A model generated the notes under the pieces. The model was not told the origin of the DNA. It worked only from the letters and a program-made list of their open reading frames with translations, and ran no database searches. From an uncultured Lachnospiraceae bacterium (GTDB lineage: Bacteria; Bacillota; Clostridia; Lachnospirales; Lachnospiraceae): a DNA stretch of 21,719 nucleotides. The stretch spans positions 1 through 21,719 of the forward strand of contig CAMOQY010000004.1 of the NCBI GenBank assembly GCA_946623295.1, written 5' to 3'. Positions 1 through 5,737 of this stretch are shown piece after piece; position 1 is the first letter of the stretch; every line of letters begins with the position of its first letter. The position numbers were made by a program, and so were the translations under genes.

Positions 1-513
1 CGCGCCCCAGCATTTTCCGCCGTCGATCAGGGCTGAGTGGAAATCGGTCCAAAGCTGTCTTTTTATCAGGCCGAGCGCCTCGTACCGTCGTACCTCCATG
101 ACGAGAGCGGAGACAAGCTGCTTGCCGGTGGAGGCTCCGCAGTAGCAGGTGCGCCTGAACGACTGACCGCCAAAGGCGCGCTGCGCGGGGTGGCCGTTTT
201 TGCCGGGGGTAAAGACCGTCCCCAGGCTTCCGAGCCAGCCGACGATCTCCGGAGCTGCCTCGCACAGGCCTTTCACAGCTTCCTTTCCGGCGATATAGTG
301 TCCGCCGCGGAGCGTGTCTTCGATATGTGCCTGTATGCTGTCGCCTTCGCCGAGCGAGTCAAGCGCGGCGTTTATACCGCCCGCAGCCATGACGGACTGA
401 GCGCGTTCGGACGGGAAGGGCGAAACGAGCGTGACTGAAAGACCCGCACCCGCGCAGGTCACCGCACAGCTCATTCCGGACAGGCCGGATCCTATTATAA
501 GTACTTTCTTCAT
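1..513 (-). CDS. frdA: Fumarate reductase/succinate dehydrogenase flavoprotein subunit, N-terminal part (runs off left edge)
   Basis: The minus strand is open from an ATG at 513 to the window edge and gives 171 residues. A Rossmann FAD site lies at residues 4-13 (VLIIGSGLSG). It is followed by SVMAAGGINAAL (40-51), the EGDS and EDTLRGG segments, CEAAPEI, and FGGQSFRRTCYCGASTGKQL (114-133). This order matches type B SdhA/FrdA proteins such as the Bacillus enzyme. The subunit would interconvert fumarate and succinate on the cytoplasmic face, using a separate iron-sulfur subunit that should lie beyond the left edge. In the family, the loop before AQGG carries the histidine that binds FAD covalently; here that place is Gln39, so FAD may be bound non-covalently. 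A related FAD-dependent reductase cannot be excluded because the catalytic half is missing. The gene lies 67 bp after the putative membrane anchor gene, same strand. Confidence 0.85.
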   Translation of the reverse strand, partial: MKKVLIIGSGLSGMSCAVTCAGAGLSVTLVSPFPSERAQSVMAAGGINAALDSLGEGDSIQAHIEDTLRGGHYIAGKEAVKGLCEAAPEIVGWLGSLGTVFTPGKNGHPAQRAFGGQSFRRTCYCGASTGKQLVSALVMEVRRYEALGLIKRQLWTDFHSALIDGGKCWGA

Positions 514-580
514 GTTTTATGTCCCGTGTTTTTTATTGGCAGGGTGTGGCTTTTTGCAGGGTCTCCCTCTATTGCAGCAA

Positions 581-1126
581 TTATCCAAAGAGCCGGAGCT
601 GCGTGCTTATAATGACGAAGGTTGAATACCCCAGCACGAGGCCGAGGATCACTCCGGTCGCTATATCGACGCGACGGCGGGCTTCCATCGAGCTTATCAG
701 TCCGAGGGTGAGCAGCGACGGGCTGAGGGAAAGCGTGATGTGCAGCCAAAGCGCCAGATTAAATAGGATTTCGACTGCGCAGAGCGCCCATATCCAACCG
801 GTCCCGGCAAGACTCACGGAGAGGCTGAAGGTAATGATGTGCGGCCAGAGCAGTATCAGCAGGGTAAAGGCCGAAACGCGCTGAAGGATGACGCGGAGAT
901 TGATCCGCGGATAGGGCACCGAGAGTCGCTTGTTTACGAAAAAGAGTTTGTACAGACCGTAGCAGGCGTGGAATATGAGGAAAAATGCGGCGGCTCGGCC
1001 GGGTATCCTTGCCAGACGCGGCGGCTCGATCAGTATCGCATAATAATACGTGGTGATGCCGGCGTGTACGAGCAGGCAAAGCGCTGTCAGCATTCCGAAA
1101 ATAGCGTTTAGTTTTTTTAGCTTCAT
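581..1126 (-). CDS. Cytochrome b-type membrane anchor, probable fumarate reductase/succinate dehydrogenase subunit C
   Basis: This 181-residue protein is almost entirely hydrophobic, with about five membrane segments. Four histidines fall in separate segments: His21 (LLVHAG), His53 (LIFHAC), His96 (LLWPHI) and His129 (LWLHIT). The stretch QRVSAFTLLILLWPH (82-96) resembles the QR-S/T-G ... H signature of SdhC/FrdC subunits. Four membrane histidines are what a dihaem type B anchor needs. It would pass electrons between quinol and the hydrophilic subunits. Its position directly upstream of the flavoprotein on the same strand supports this, as the order anchor-flavoprotein(-iron-sulfur) is common. 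The ribosome site is weak (GGAAAA upstream of the ATG). Family similarity is judged by motif only, so the exact haem ligands are inferred. Confidence 0.68.
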   Translation of the reverse strand: MKLKKLNAIFGMLTALCLLVHAGITTYYYAILIEPPRLARIPGRAAAFFLIFHACYGLYKLFFVNKRLSVPYPRINLRVILQRVSAFTLLILLWPHIITFSLSVSLAGTGWIWALCAVEILFNLALWLHITLSLSPSLLTLGLISSMEARRRVDIATGVILGLVLGYSTFVIISTQLRLFG

Positions 1127-1208
1127 GACAGTTTTTTCCGATCAATGGATTTCCGGTTTTACCACGCAGGCCGTCTGCAGTCGGGCTTGCGGCAAGCTCT
1201 GCTTCGAT

Positions 1209-1237
1209 ATTATAACCGCAGGGATTTTTTCGCGCAA
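1209..1237 (-). promoter_or_regulatory. Candidate promoter for the FrdC/FrdA-like operon
   Basis: On the minus strand, TTGCGC (1237-1232) and a perfect TATAAT (1214-1209) are separated by 17 bp. The predicted start lies about 75 nt before the ATG at 1126. The -35 box matches only TTG of the consensus. The promoter sits just left of the 66-bp array. Confidence 0.5.
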
Positions 1238-1245
1238 GATGCAGT

Positions 1246-1425
1246 GCGGCGCGGCACGAACTTCTCGACCTTCAAACAGCAGAGTTTTGCGAGCTTTCTG
1301 CTATTCAGACTGCGGCGCAGCACGAACTTCTCGACCTTCAAACAGCAGCTTTTTGCTAGTTTTCTGCCATTCAGACCGCGGCGCGAATTTTTTGACCTTC
1401 AAGCAGCGGCGCAGCGCGATCTTCT
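1246..1425. repeat. Tandem repeat array, 66-bp unit, two full and two partial copies
   Basis: Copies begin at 1246, 1312 and 1378, exactly 66 bp apart, each with GCGGCGC. A fourth, partial start is at 1406. The unit holds ACGAACTTCTCGACCTTCAA, then AACAGCAG, a T-tract, TTCTGC and ATTCAGAC. Copy 3 has a 5-bp deletion near its start and is cut short. The array fills the space between two divergent promoters and stops 2 bp before a -35 box. AGCAGA...TCTGCT in copy 1 can pair. The region 1127-1488 shows no gene; the open frames across it merely follow the repeat period, a multiple of three. Confidence 0.8.
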
Positions 1426-1427
1426 TA

Positions 1428-1456
1428 TTGCGGCATGTCGCGGCAGAAAGTATAAT
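1428..1456 (+). promoter_or_regulatory. Promoter for the metallophosphoesterase gene
   Basis: TTGCGG (1428-1433), a 17-bp spacer and a perfect TATAAT (1451-1456) lie 33 bp before the ATG at 1489. The ribosome site ACGAGG (1475-1480) follows. The -35 box directly abuts the end of the 66-bp repeat array. Confidence 0.65.
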
Positions 1457-1488
1457 ACTTTCATATTTTTGAGTACGAGGAAATAGAT

Positions 1489-2589
1489 ATGGGTTTTTGG
1501 GGACTGGTAATGGGCGCTCTCGCGCTGGTCGTTGGCGCCGGGCTGATCTTTCTGGCGACAAGGTTTATGAAGTTCGGCTTCGTGGACAGGCTGTGCCGCG
1601 GGAGAAAGCTTTTTAAATTCCTGGCAGGGCTGGGAATGGTTGCCGCAGTAACCGCAGTCTCATATTTTACGATGGGCTACATGAATGCCGCCATAGTGGT
1701 GGTGCATCTGGTACTGTTTTTTGTACTTTGTGAGCTTGGCTTTTTTATCGCGCGAAAGATCCGCCGCAGGGCGTTTTCACACTATTGGGCCGGGACGCTG
1801 GCTGTAGTGCTGACCGTTTTGTACCTCGGGATCGGGGCGTATCTGGCGCACAGCATGGTTGAAACGCGGTATTCTCTGACTACCGATAAACTGAGCGCTC
1901 CTCTGCGTATCGCCATGATCGCGGATTCACACACCGGCGCGATATTTGACGGAGAGGGCTTTGCGAGCCGCATGGAGGTACTGCAGCAGTCGGAGCCGGA
2001 CCTTGTCATAGTGGCGGGCGATTTCGTGGACGATGACACCACGCGGGAGGATATGCTTCGCTGCTGCGAGGCGCTTGGCAGCCTTCAGACGAAATACGGT
2101 GTTTTCTATTCTTACGGCAACCACGACCGCGGGTATTTTAATTACCGCAACTTCAGCGGTGATGAGCTGATACAGAATCTTGCTGCAAACGGCGTTCACG
2201 TGCTCAGCGACGAGGTCGAGCTCGTGGACGGGAGCTTTTATATCATAGGGCGCAGGGACAAGTCCATGGCTCCGCGCGCATCGATGACAGAGCTCACGGA
2301 GGGACTCGACGCGTCCAAATATATGATCGTGCTCGATCACCAGCCGGCCGATTACGCCGCGCAGACCGCAGCCGGCGTGGATCTCGTACTTTCCGGACAC
2401 ACACACGGCGGCCAGCTCCTCATCCTGAACTGGATCATGGAGCTCATGGGGCAGAACGACATGCTTTACGGGCTGCGGCATACCGGCAATACCGATTTTA
2501 TCGTAACGTCAGGGATCGCAGACTGGAATATCAAATTCAAGACCTGCTGCAGATCAGAATATGTGGTCGTGGATGTAGAAAACAGATGA
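1489..2589 (+). CDS. Membrane-anchored metallophosphoesterase (YkuE-like)
   Basis: This 366-residue protein has about four membrane segments in residues 1-122, followed by a calcineurin-like metallophosphoesterase domain. The metal-binding motifs appear in order: ADSH (145-148), GDFVDD (177-182), GNHD (210-213), DHQP (283-286) and GHTHGG (303-308). All the expected Asp, Asn and His ligands are present, so the enzyme should be active with two metal ions. Members of this family cleave phosphoester or pyrophosphate bonds, and some act on lipid precursors at the membrane. The substrate here is unknown. The start is supported by ACGAGG 8 bp upstream and a good promoter. The gene stands alone and is followed by a terminator at 2704-2730. 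Confidence 0.9.
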   Translation: MGFWGLVMGALALVVGAGLIFLATRFMKFGFVDRLCRGRKLFKFLAGLGMVAAVTAVSYFTMGYMNAAIVVVHLVLFFVLCELGFFIARKIRRRAFSHYWAGTLAVVLTVLYLGIGAYLAHSMVETRYSLTTDKLSAPLRIAMIADSHTGAIFDGEGFASRMEVLQQSEPDLVIVAGDFVDDDTTREDMLRCCEALGSLQTKYGVFYSYGNHDRGYFNYRNFSGDELIQNLAANGVHVLSDEVELVDGSFYIIGRRDKSMAPRASMTELTEGLDASKYMIVLDHQPADYAAQTAAGVDLVLSGHTHGGQLLILNWIMELMGQNDMLYGLRHTGNTDFIVTSGIADWNIKFKTCCRSEYVVVDVENR

Positions 2590-2663
2590 ATTCCCGGGAT
2601 TGTCCGGCGTTGATTTAGAGATCACTATCATTAAGGTGCAGAAAACAGATAGAATCCCGGTTC
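2575..2663. repeat. Short direct repeat of the metallophosphoesterase 3' end
   Basis: A stretch of about 22 bp containing AGAAAACAGAT and then GAATTCCCGG / GAATCCCGG occurs at the end of the gene (from about 2577) and again 63 bp downstream (from about 2640). The second copy lies beyond the stop codon and ends in the small hairpin CCCGG-TTCTCT-CCGGG (2656-2671). It looks like a short tandem duplication of the gene end. Confidence 0.5.
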
Positions 2664-2703
2664 TCTCCGGGTAAGCAGCTTTTTGATACTGCCGCATTTA
2701 TTG

Positions 2704-2730
2704 CCTCGCGCAAGTCTGCGCGGGGTTTTT
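2704..2730 (+). terminator. Rho-independent terminator after the metallophosphoesterase gene
   Basis: CCTCGCGCA (2704-2712), loop AGTC, TGCGCGGGG (2717-2725) and then TTTTT form a 9-bp GC-rich stem with one G-T pair and a T-tract. It lies 115 bp after the stop codon. Confidence 0.8.
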
Positions 2731-2760
2731 CATTTAAAAGTTGTCCCGCCGGGGACGCCG

Positions 2761-2786
2761 GCTGGCAGATCATTGATTATGCCAGC
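2761..2786. repeat. Isolated perfect inverted repeat with 12-nt loop
   Basis: GCTGGCA (2761-2767) and TGCCAGC (2780-2786) are perfect inverted copies around a 12-nt loop. The loop has the same length as those of the adjacent 74-bp hairpin array, but its sequence differs. No T-tract follows. Confidence 0.4.
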
Positions 2787-2803
2787 GGTAGCGGCATGAG
2801 TTC

Positions 2804-3057
2804 GGGTCTTTTTCCGAAAAATGGCAAAAAGACCCTAATTTTGAGCCGGTCGAGTGGAGATAAGTGCCGGAAAGTTCAGGTCTTTTTCCGAAAAATGACA
2901 AAAAGACCCGAGTTTTAAGCCGGTCGAGCAGAGATAAGAATCGGAAAGTTCGGGTCTTTTTCCGAAAAATGGCAAAAAGACCCTAATTTTGAGCTTGTTG
3001 AGCAGAGGAGAGGACCGTAAAATTCGGGTCTTTTTTCGAAAAATGACAAAAAGACCC
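2804..3057. repeat. Hairpin array, 74-bp period, four copies
   Basis: Four inverted repeats start at 2804, 2878, 2952 and 3026, exactly 74 bp apart. Each is 32 bp: GGGTCTTTTT, a 12-nt loop (CCGAAAAATGGC or close), then AAAAAGACCC. Copy 2 has A for the first G, losing one pair. The 42-bp linkers carry AGCCGGTCGAG, AGATAAG and CGGAAAGTT. Copies alternate: 1 and 3 have loop end TGGC followed by TAATTTTGAG, while 2 and 4 have TGAC followed by CGA. This suggests growth by a 148-bp dimer. No gene is visible here; short frames across it lack any protein signature. The AT-rich inner stem and A-rich loop are unlike ordinary terminators. Confidence 0.9.
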
Positions 3058-3202
3058 GAACACACGGAAATGATCAGCATAAAAAAAGAGAAGAATTCTC
3101 TCACCTGCAGTTTCATGAGAGAATACTTTTTATCGAATGAGTACTTTGTATAGGCAGCGAGGACATATTCCTCGCTGGTATTTTTATTACCTGAGGGGTT
3201 TT

Positions 3203-3606
3203 GGTGCAGTTTTGATCTTTGTCATGTCTCGCAGTAGTCCGCTCGACCGAAAATTGGTGCATTTTTATGTCTTCTGTAATTTTTCAGTAATATCAGAACA
3301 GTGTGGTTGGTGCAATATTTTACTTTCTTCATTTTTGCAATAATTTCGAAGCAGGATAATTGGTGCAATATTACATTTTCTTCATTTTTGCAGTAATTTC
3401 AAAGCAGGGAAATTGGTGCATTTTTTCGTTTTGAACTGTTTTGCAGTAATCCACTCGACCGAAAAATGGTGCAATCTTGCTCCTTCTATATTTTTGCAGT
3501 AATCCGCCTGCCCAGTAATTGATGCAATTTCAAACTTTCCAAATAATTGCAGTAACGACAGCGCAAAACCTGGTGCGATCTCGCATTGATTTCATTTTTG
3601 CAGTAA
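3203..3606. repeat. Degenerate tandem array, 53-bp period, about seven to eight units
   Basis: The box GCAGTAA, or a close variant, starts at 3231, 3284, 3337, 3390, 3443, 3496, 3549 and 3600. The spacing is exactly 53 bp, with a last step of 51. A second box, TTGGTGCAAT, recurs with the same spacing (GGTGCA at 3203, 3256, 3309, 3362, 3415 and 3468, GATGCA at 3521). The stretch before the first box is usually TTCTTCATTTTT. About 13 bp between the boxes vary, and two units carry CTCGACCGAAAA there. The two boxes resemble each other (TTGNNGNAAT) and lie 25 and 28 bp apart, so the unit may be an old dimer. I see no coding signature. Confidence 0.85.
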
Positions 3607-3691
3607 CCGCCCCAATAGCGAACCGCAAAACACGGGCGGCGGCGCACTTTCCACGCTTTTCCCTGTTTAGTCTATTCTCTCATCAATATCA

Positions 3692-3705
3692 GTAAAACGT
3701 TTCAC
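3692..3705. promoter_or_regulatory. Candidate LacI-type operator upstream of the TRAP operon
   Basis: GTAAAACGTTTCAC is a 14-bp near-perfect palindrome centred on ACGT, with one mismatched pair. It ends 20 bp upstream of the -35 box of the TRAP promoter. Operators of LacI-family regulators often have the core AAACGTTT. No LacI gene lies in the window, so the regulator is unknown. Confidence 0.45.
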
Positions 3706-3725
3706 CATTAAATTAGGAAAAATAA

Positions 3726-3754
3726 TTGACATAATAATAATCCAATGTTATATT
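3726..3754 (+). promoter_or_regulatory. Strong promoter of the dctQMP operon
   Basis: A perfect TTGACA (3726-3731), a 17-bp spacer and TATATT (3749-3754) lie 52 bp before the dctQ ATG. The surroundings are very AT-rich. Confidence 0.8.
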
Positions 3755-3806
3755 TTTGGCGTATAACAATAATATTTGTGCATACGACACAAAAGGAGAA
3801 CGGGAT

Positions 3807-4322
3807 ATGAAGAAAGTATGGCATTATCTTGAAGAGAATCTCGAAGAGATCCTTCTCGTGATCCTGCTTGCGGCCATGTCCATCATCATGATGATTCAGG
3901 TTATCCTTCGTCTGATGAGTGCCGGACTGACCTGGGCAGAGGAATTCTGTCGCTACTGCTTCGTGTACAGCGGTCTTCTGAGTGCGGGCTACTGTATCCG
4001 CAAGGGTGTCGGCATCAGGGTCGACGTTATCTTTAACTTCTTCCCCAAGCCTGTCCAGATAATCATCGATTACCTTGGCAAGCTCCTGACGACCGTCCTC
4101 TACGGCTATCTGGCATACAGCTCCATCTCTCTGATCCAGTCCACGACCAGCATCAGTACAGCGATGCAGCTTCCCATGCAGGTCGTATACGCGGCGCTGC
4201 CGATAGGCTTTGGTCTGGGCTGCATCCGCGGAGTACAGGATCTGGTAAAGTTCACCATCAAGACCTTTGGAAAAAAACAGCCCGAGGAGGCTGCAGTAAC
4301 AGGAGAGGAGGCTGAGGCATAA
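3807..4322 (+). CDS. dctQ: TRAP transporter small permease (DctQ)
   Basis: The start at 3807 is preferred over an upstream ATG at 3756, because AAAAGGAG (3791-3798) lies 8 bp before it and the earlier ATG would overlap the start of transcription. The 171-residue protein has four membrane segments. It includes a WAEEFCRYCFVY motif near residue 38 and RKGVGIRVDV near residue 60, both typical of DctQ. A charged Glu/Ala-rich tail ends it. DctQ forms the membrane part of a TRAP transporter with DctM and links it to the solute-binding protein DctP; uptake is driven by a sodium or proton gradient. Its stop codon overlaps the dctM start by one base, so the two are translationally coupled. Confidence 0.92.
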   Translation: MKKVWHYLEENLEEILLVILLAAMSIIMMIQVILRLMSAGLTWAEEFCRYCFVYSGLLSAGYCIRKGVGIRVDVIFNFFPKPVQIIIDYLGKLLTTVLYGYLAYSSISLIQSTTSISTAMQLPMQVVYAALPIGFGLGCIRGVQDLVKFTIKTFGKKQPEEAAVTGEEAEA

Positions 4323-5608
4323 TGTTAGGAGTAGTATTCGGCGGCTTTGTCGTCATGTTGTTCCTGGGTATTCCGATCGCCGTAGCCATGATGGGCACCA
4401 CAATGGTCCCCACTCTCGTTGATCCCACCTTCCCCGGAAATGTAAACTTCCTGCTTCGTGCTATAGTATCGGGTCTGGATACCATCAGTATCCTTGCCAT
4501 CCCGCTGTTCATGCTCTCCGGCGCCATAATGGCCCGCGGCGGAATCTCGCGCAAGCTCTTTGACGTATTTGCCGTATTCATCGGCAAACTCAAGGCCGGT
4601 ATGCCCTGCGCAGTCGTAGTTACCTGTCTCTTCTACGGCGCGATCTCGGGCTCGGGCCCCGCTACCGTGGCAGCCGTCGGCGCCATGTGCATCCCCGTGC
4701 TTACCGAGCTTGGATATTCAAAAATGTTTGCGGCCGCCATCGTGGCTACTGCCGGCGGTCTCGGAGTTATCATTCCGCCTTCGATCCCCTTTATCATGTA
4801 CGGTGTTACGACCGGTGAGTCGATCGGCGCAATGTTCACCGGCGGCGTTCTTCCCGGCGTGGTCATCGCTCTGTGCCTGATGGTATACTGCATCTTCTAC
4901 TGCGTAAAGCACGGCGAGGACAAAGAGAAGATCAATTCGGCTGTAGATGCGCTTCACAAGCGCGGTGTCTTCAAGGTCATCCTGGACGGCTTCTGGGCTC
5001 TGCTGACTCCCGTCATCATCCTTGGCGGTATCTACTCCGGTTTCTTCACACCTACCGAAGCTGCCTGCGTATCCGTTTTCTATGCGATCATCATCAGCTG
5101 CTTCGTATACAAGTCCATGAAGCTTCGGGAGATCCTCGATCACCTGAAGGCCGCTGTAAAGAGCTATGCTCCCATCTGCCTTCTGATCGCTTTCGCCATC
5201 GCTTTCGGACGTGTGCTGACTCTGCTGAATGCTCCGGCGATCATTTCCGATCTGCTGACCACGACCTTCAGCAACAAGTACACCTTCCTGCTGGCGCTTA
5301 ATATCGTAATGCTTATCATGGGTATGTTCATGGATACGGCCTCGGCCATCGCCATCCTCGGCCCGATCCTTCTGGCCACCGCCAAGGGCTTCGGCATGAG
5401 CGGAATCCACTTCGGCATCATCCTGGTCACGAACCTCGCAGTAGGTCTCGTCAGCCCGCCTGTCGGAATCAACCTTTTCGTCGCGGCTCCGCTGGTCCAG
5501 ACGACTCCCGCCAAGCTTGGCAAGCAGGTCATCATGCCCTGTCTGTTCTTCCTGGTCGCGCTGTTCCTGATCACGTACATTCCCTGGTTCTCCACGGTCC
5601 TGCTGTAA
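4322..5608 (+). CDS. dctM: TRAP transporter large permease (DctM)
   Basis: This 428-residue, very hydrophobic protein has the usual DctM length and about eleven to twelve membrane segments. Family motifs include GAISGSGPATVAAVG (106-120), GLGVIIPPSIPFIMYG (147-162), FTPTEAA, a MDTASAIAILGPI segment and SPPVGINLF near the C-terminus. DctM carries the transport path of the TRAP system, with sodium and substrate sites in its two inverted halves. It starts inside the dctQ stop codon. The next gene, dctP, follows after 129 bp, a wide gap holding a hairpin, so its expression may be set separately. The substrate cannot be read from DctM; a C4-dicarboxylate or other organic acid is likely from family knowledge. 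Confidence 0.94.
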   Translation: MLGVVFGGFVVMLFLGIPIAVAMMGTTMVPTLVDPTFPGNVNFLLRAIVSGLDTISILAIPLFMLSGAIMARGGISRKLFDVFAVFIGKLKAGMPCAVVVTCLFYGAISGSGPATVAAVGAMCIPVLTELGYSKMFAAAIVATAGGLGVIIPPSIPFIMYGVTTGESIGAMFTGGVLPGVVIALCLMVYCIFYCVKHGEDKEKINSAVDALHKRGVFKVILDGFWALLTPVIILGGIYSGFFTPTEAACVSVFYAIIISCFVYKSMKLREILDHLKAAVKSYAPICLLIAFAIAFGRVLTLLNAPAIISDLLTTTFSNKYTFLLALNIVMLIMGMFMDTASAIAILGPILLATAKGFGMSGIHFGIILVTNLAVGLVSPPVGINLFVAAPLVQTTPAKLGKQVIMPCLFFLVALFLITYIPWFSTVLL

Positions 5609-5680
5609 GGGATCTGCCGGGAAAGCAGGCGCGCTGCCGCTGAAAATGCCTGCGGGCGCCTGCCTGGAAAAAACGTCAAT

Positions 5681-5725
5681 AACGGCCTGTGCCGTTAGAA
5701 TATCAAATCAATTCTTTTAAAGAAT
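5681..5725 (+). promoter_or_regulatory. Intercistronic hairpin and palindrome between dctM and dctP
   Basis: AACGGC-CTGT-GCCGTT (5681-5696) forms a compact 6-bp stem. It is followed by ATTCTTT-T-AAAGAAT (5711-5725), which ends next to the dctP ribosome site GAGGAGG (5726-5732). No T-tract directly follows the first stem, so it is not a clear terminator. It may protect or separate the dctP message, which is usually needed in excess over the permeases. Confidence 0.45.
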
Positions 5726-5737
5726 GAGGAGGAAAAA

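Noticed and set aside
1050..1561. Overlapping frames with repeated Cys/Arg/Ser-rich or FSTFKQQ segments across the 66-bp array
   Set aside because: They are produced by the 66-bp repeat, which is also a multiple of three. The region holds promoters for the two flanking genes.
2804..3057. Reading the 74-bp hairpins as a set of Rho-independent terminators
   Set aside because: The T-tract lies inside the stem, not after it, and the phosphoesterase gene already has a normal terminator at 2704-2730.
2835..3343. Short frames across the 74-bp array and the start of the 53-bp array
   Set aside because: They lack ribosome sites and recognisable domains and follow repeat DNA.
3231..3606. CRISPR array
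   Set aside because: The 53-bp array has no invariant repeat of 24-40 bp. Conserved boxes are only 7-12 bp, the supposed spacers are related to each other, and there are no cas genes.
3756..3806. An upstream ATG that would add 17 residues to DctQ
   Set aside because: It lies 2 bp after the -10 box and has no ribosome site, while AAAAGGAG stands correctly before the ATG at 3807.
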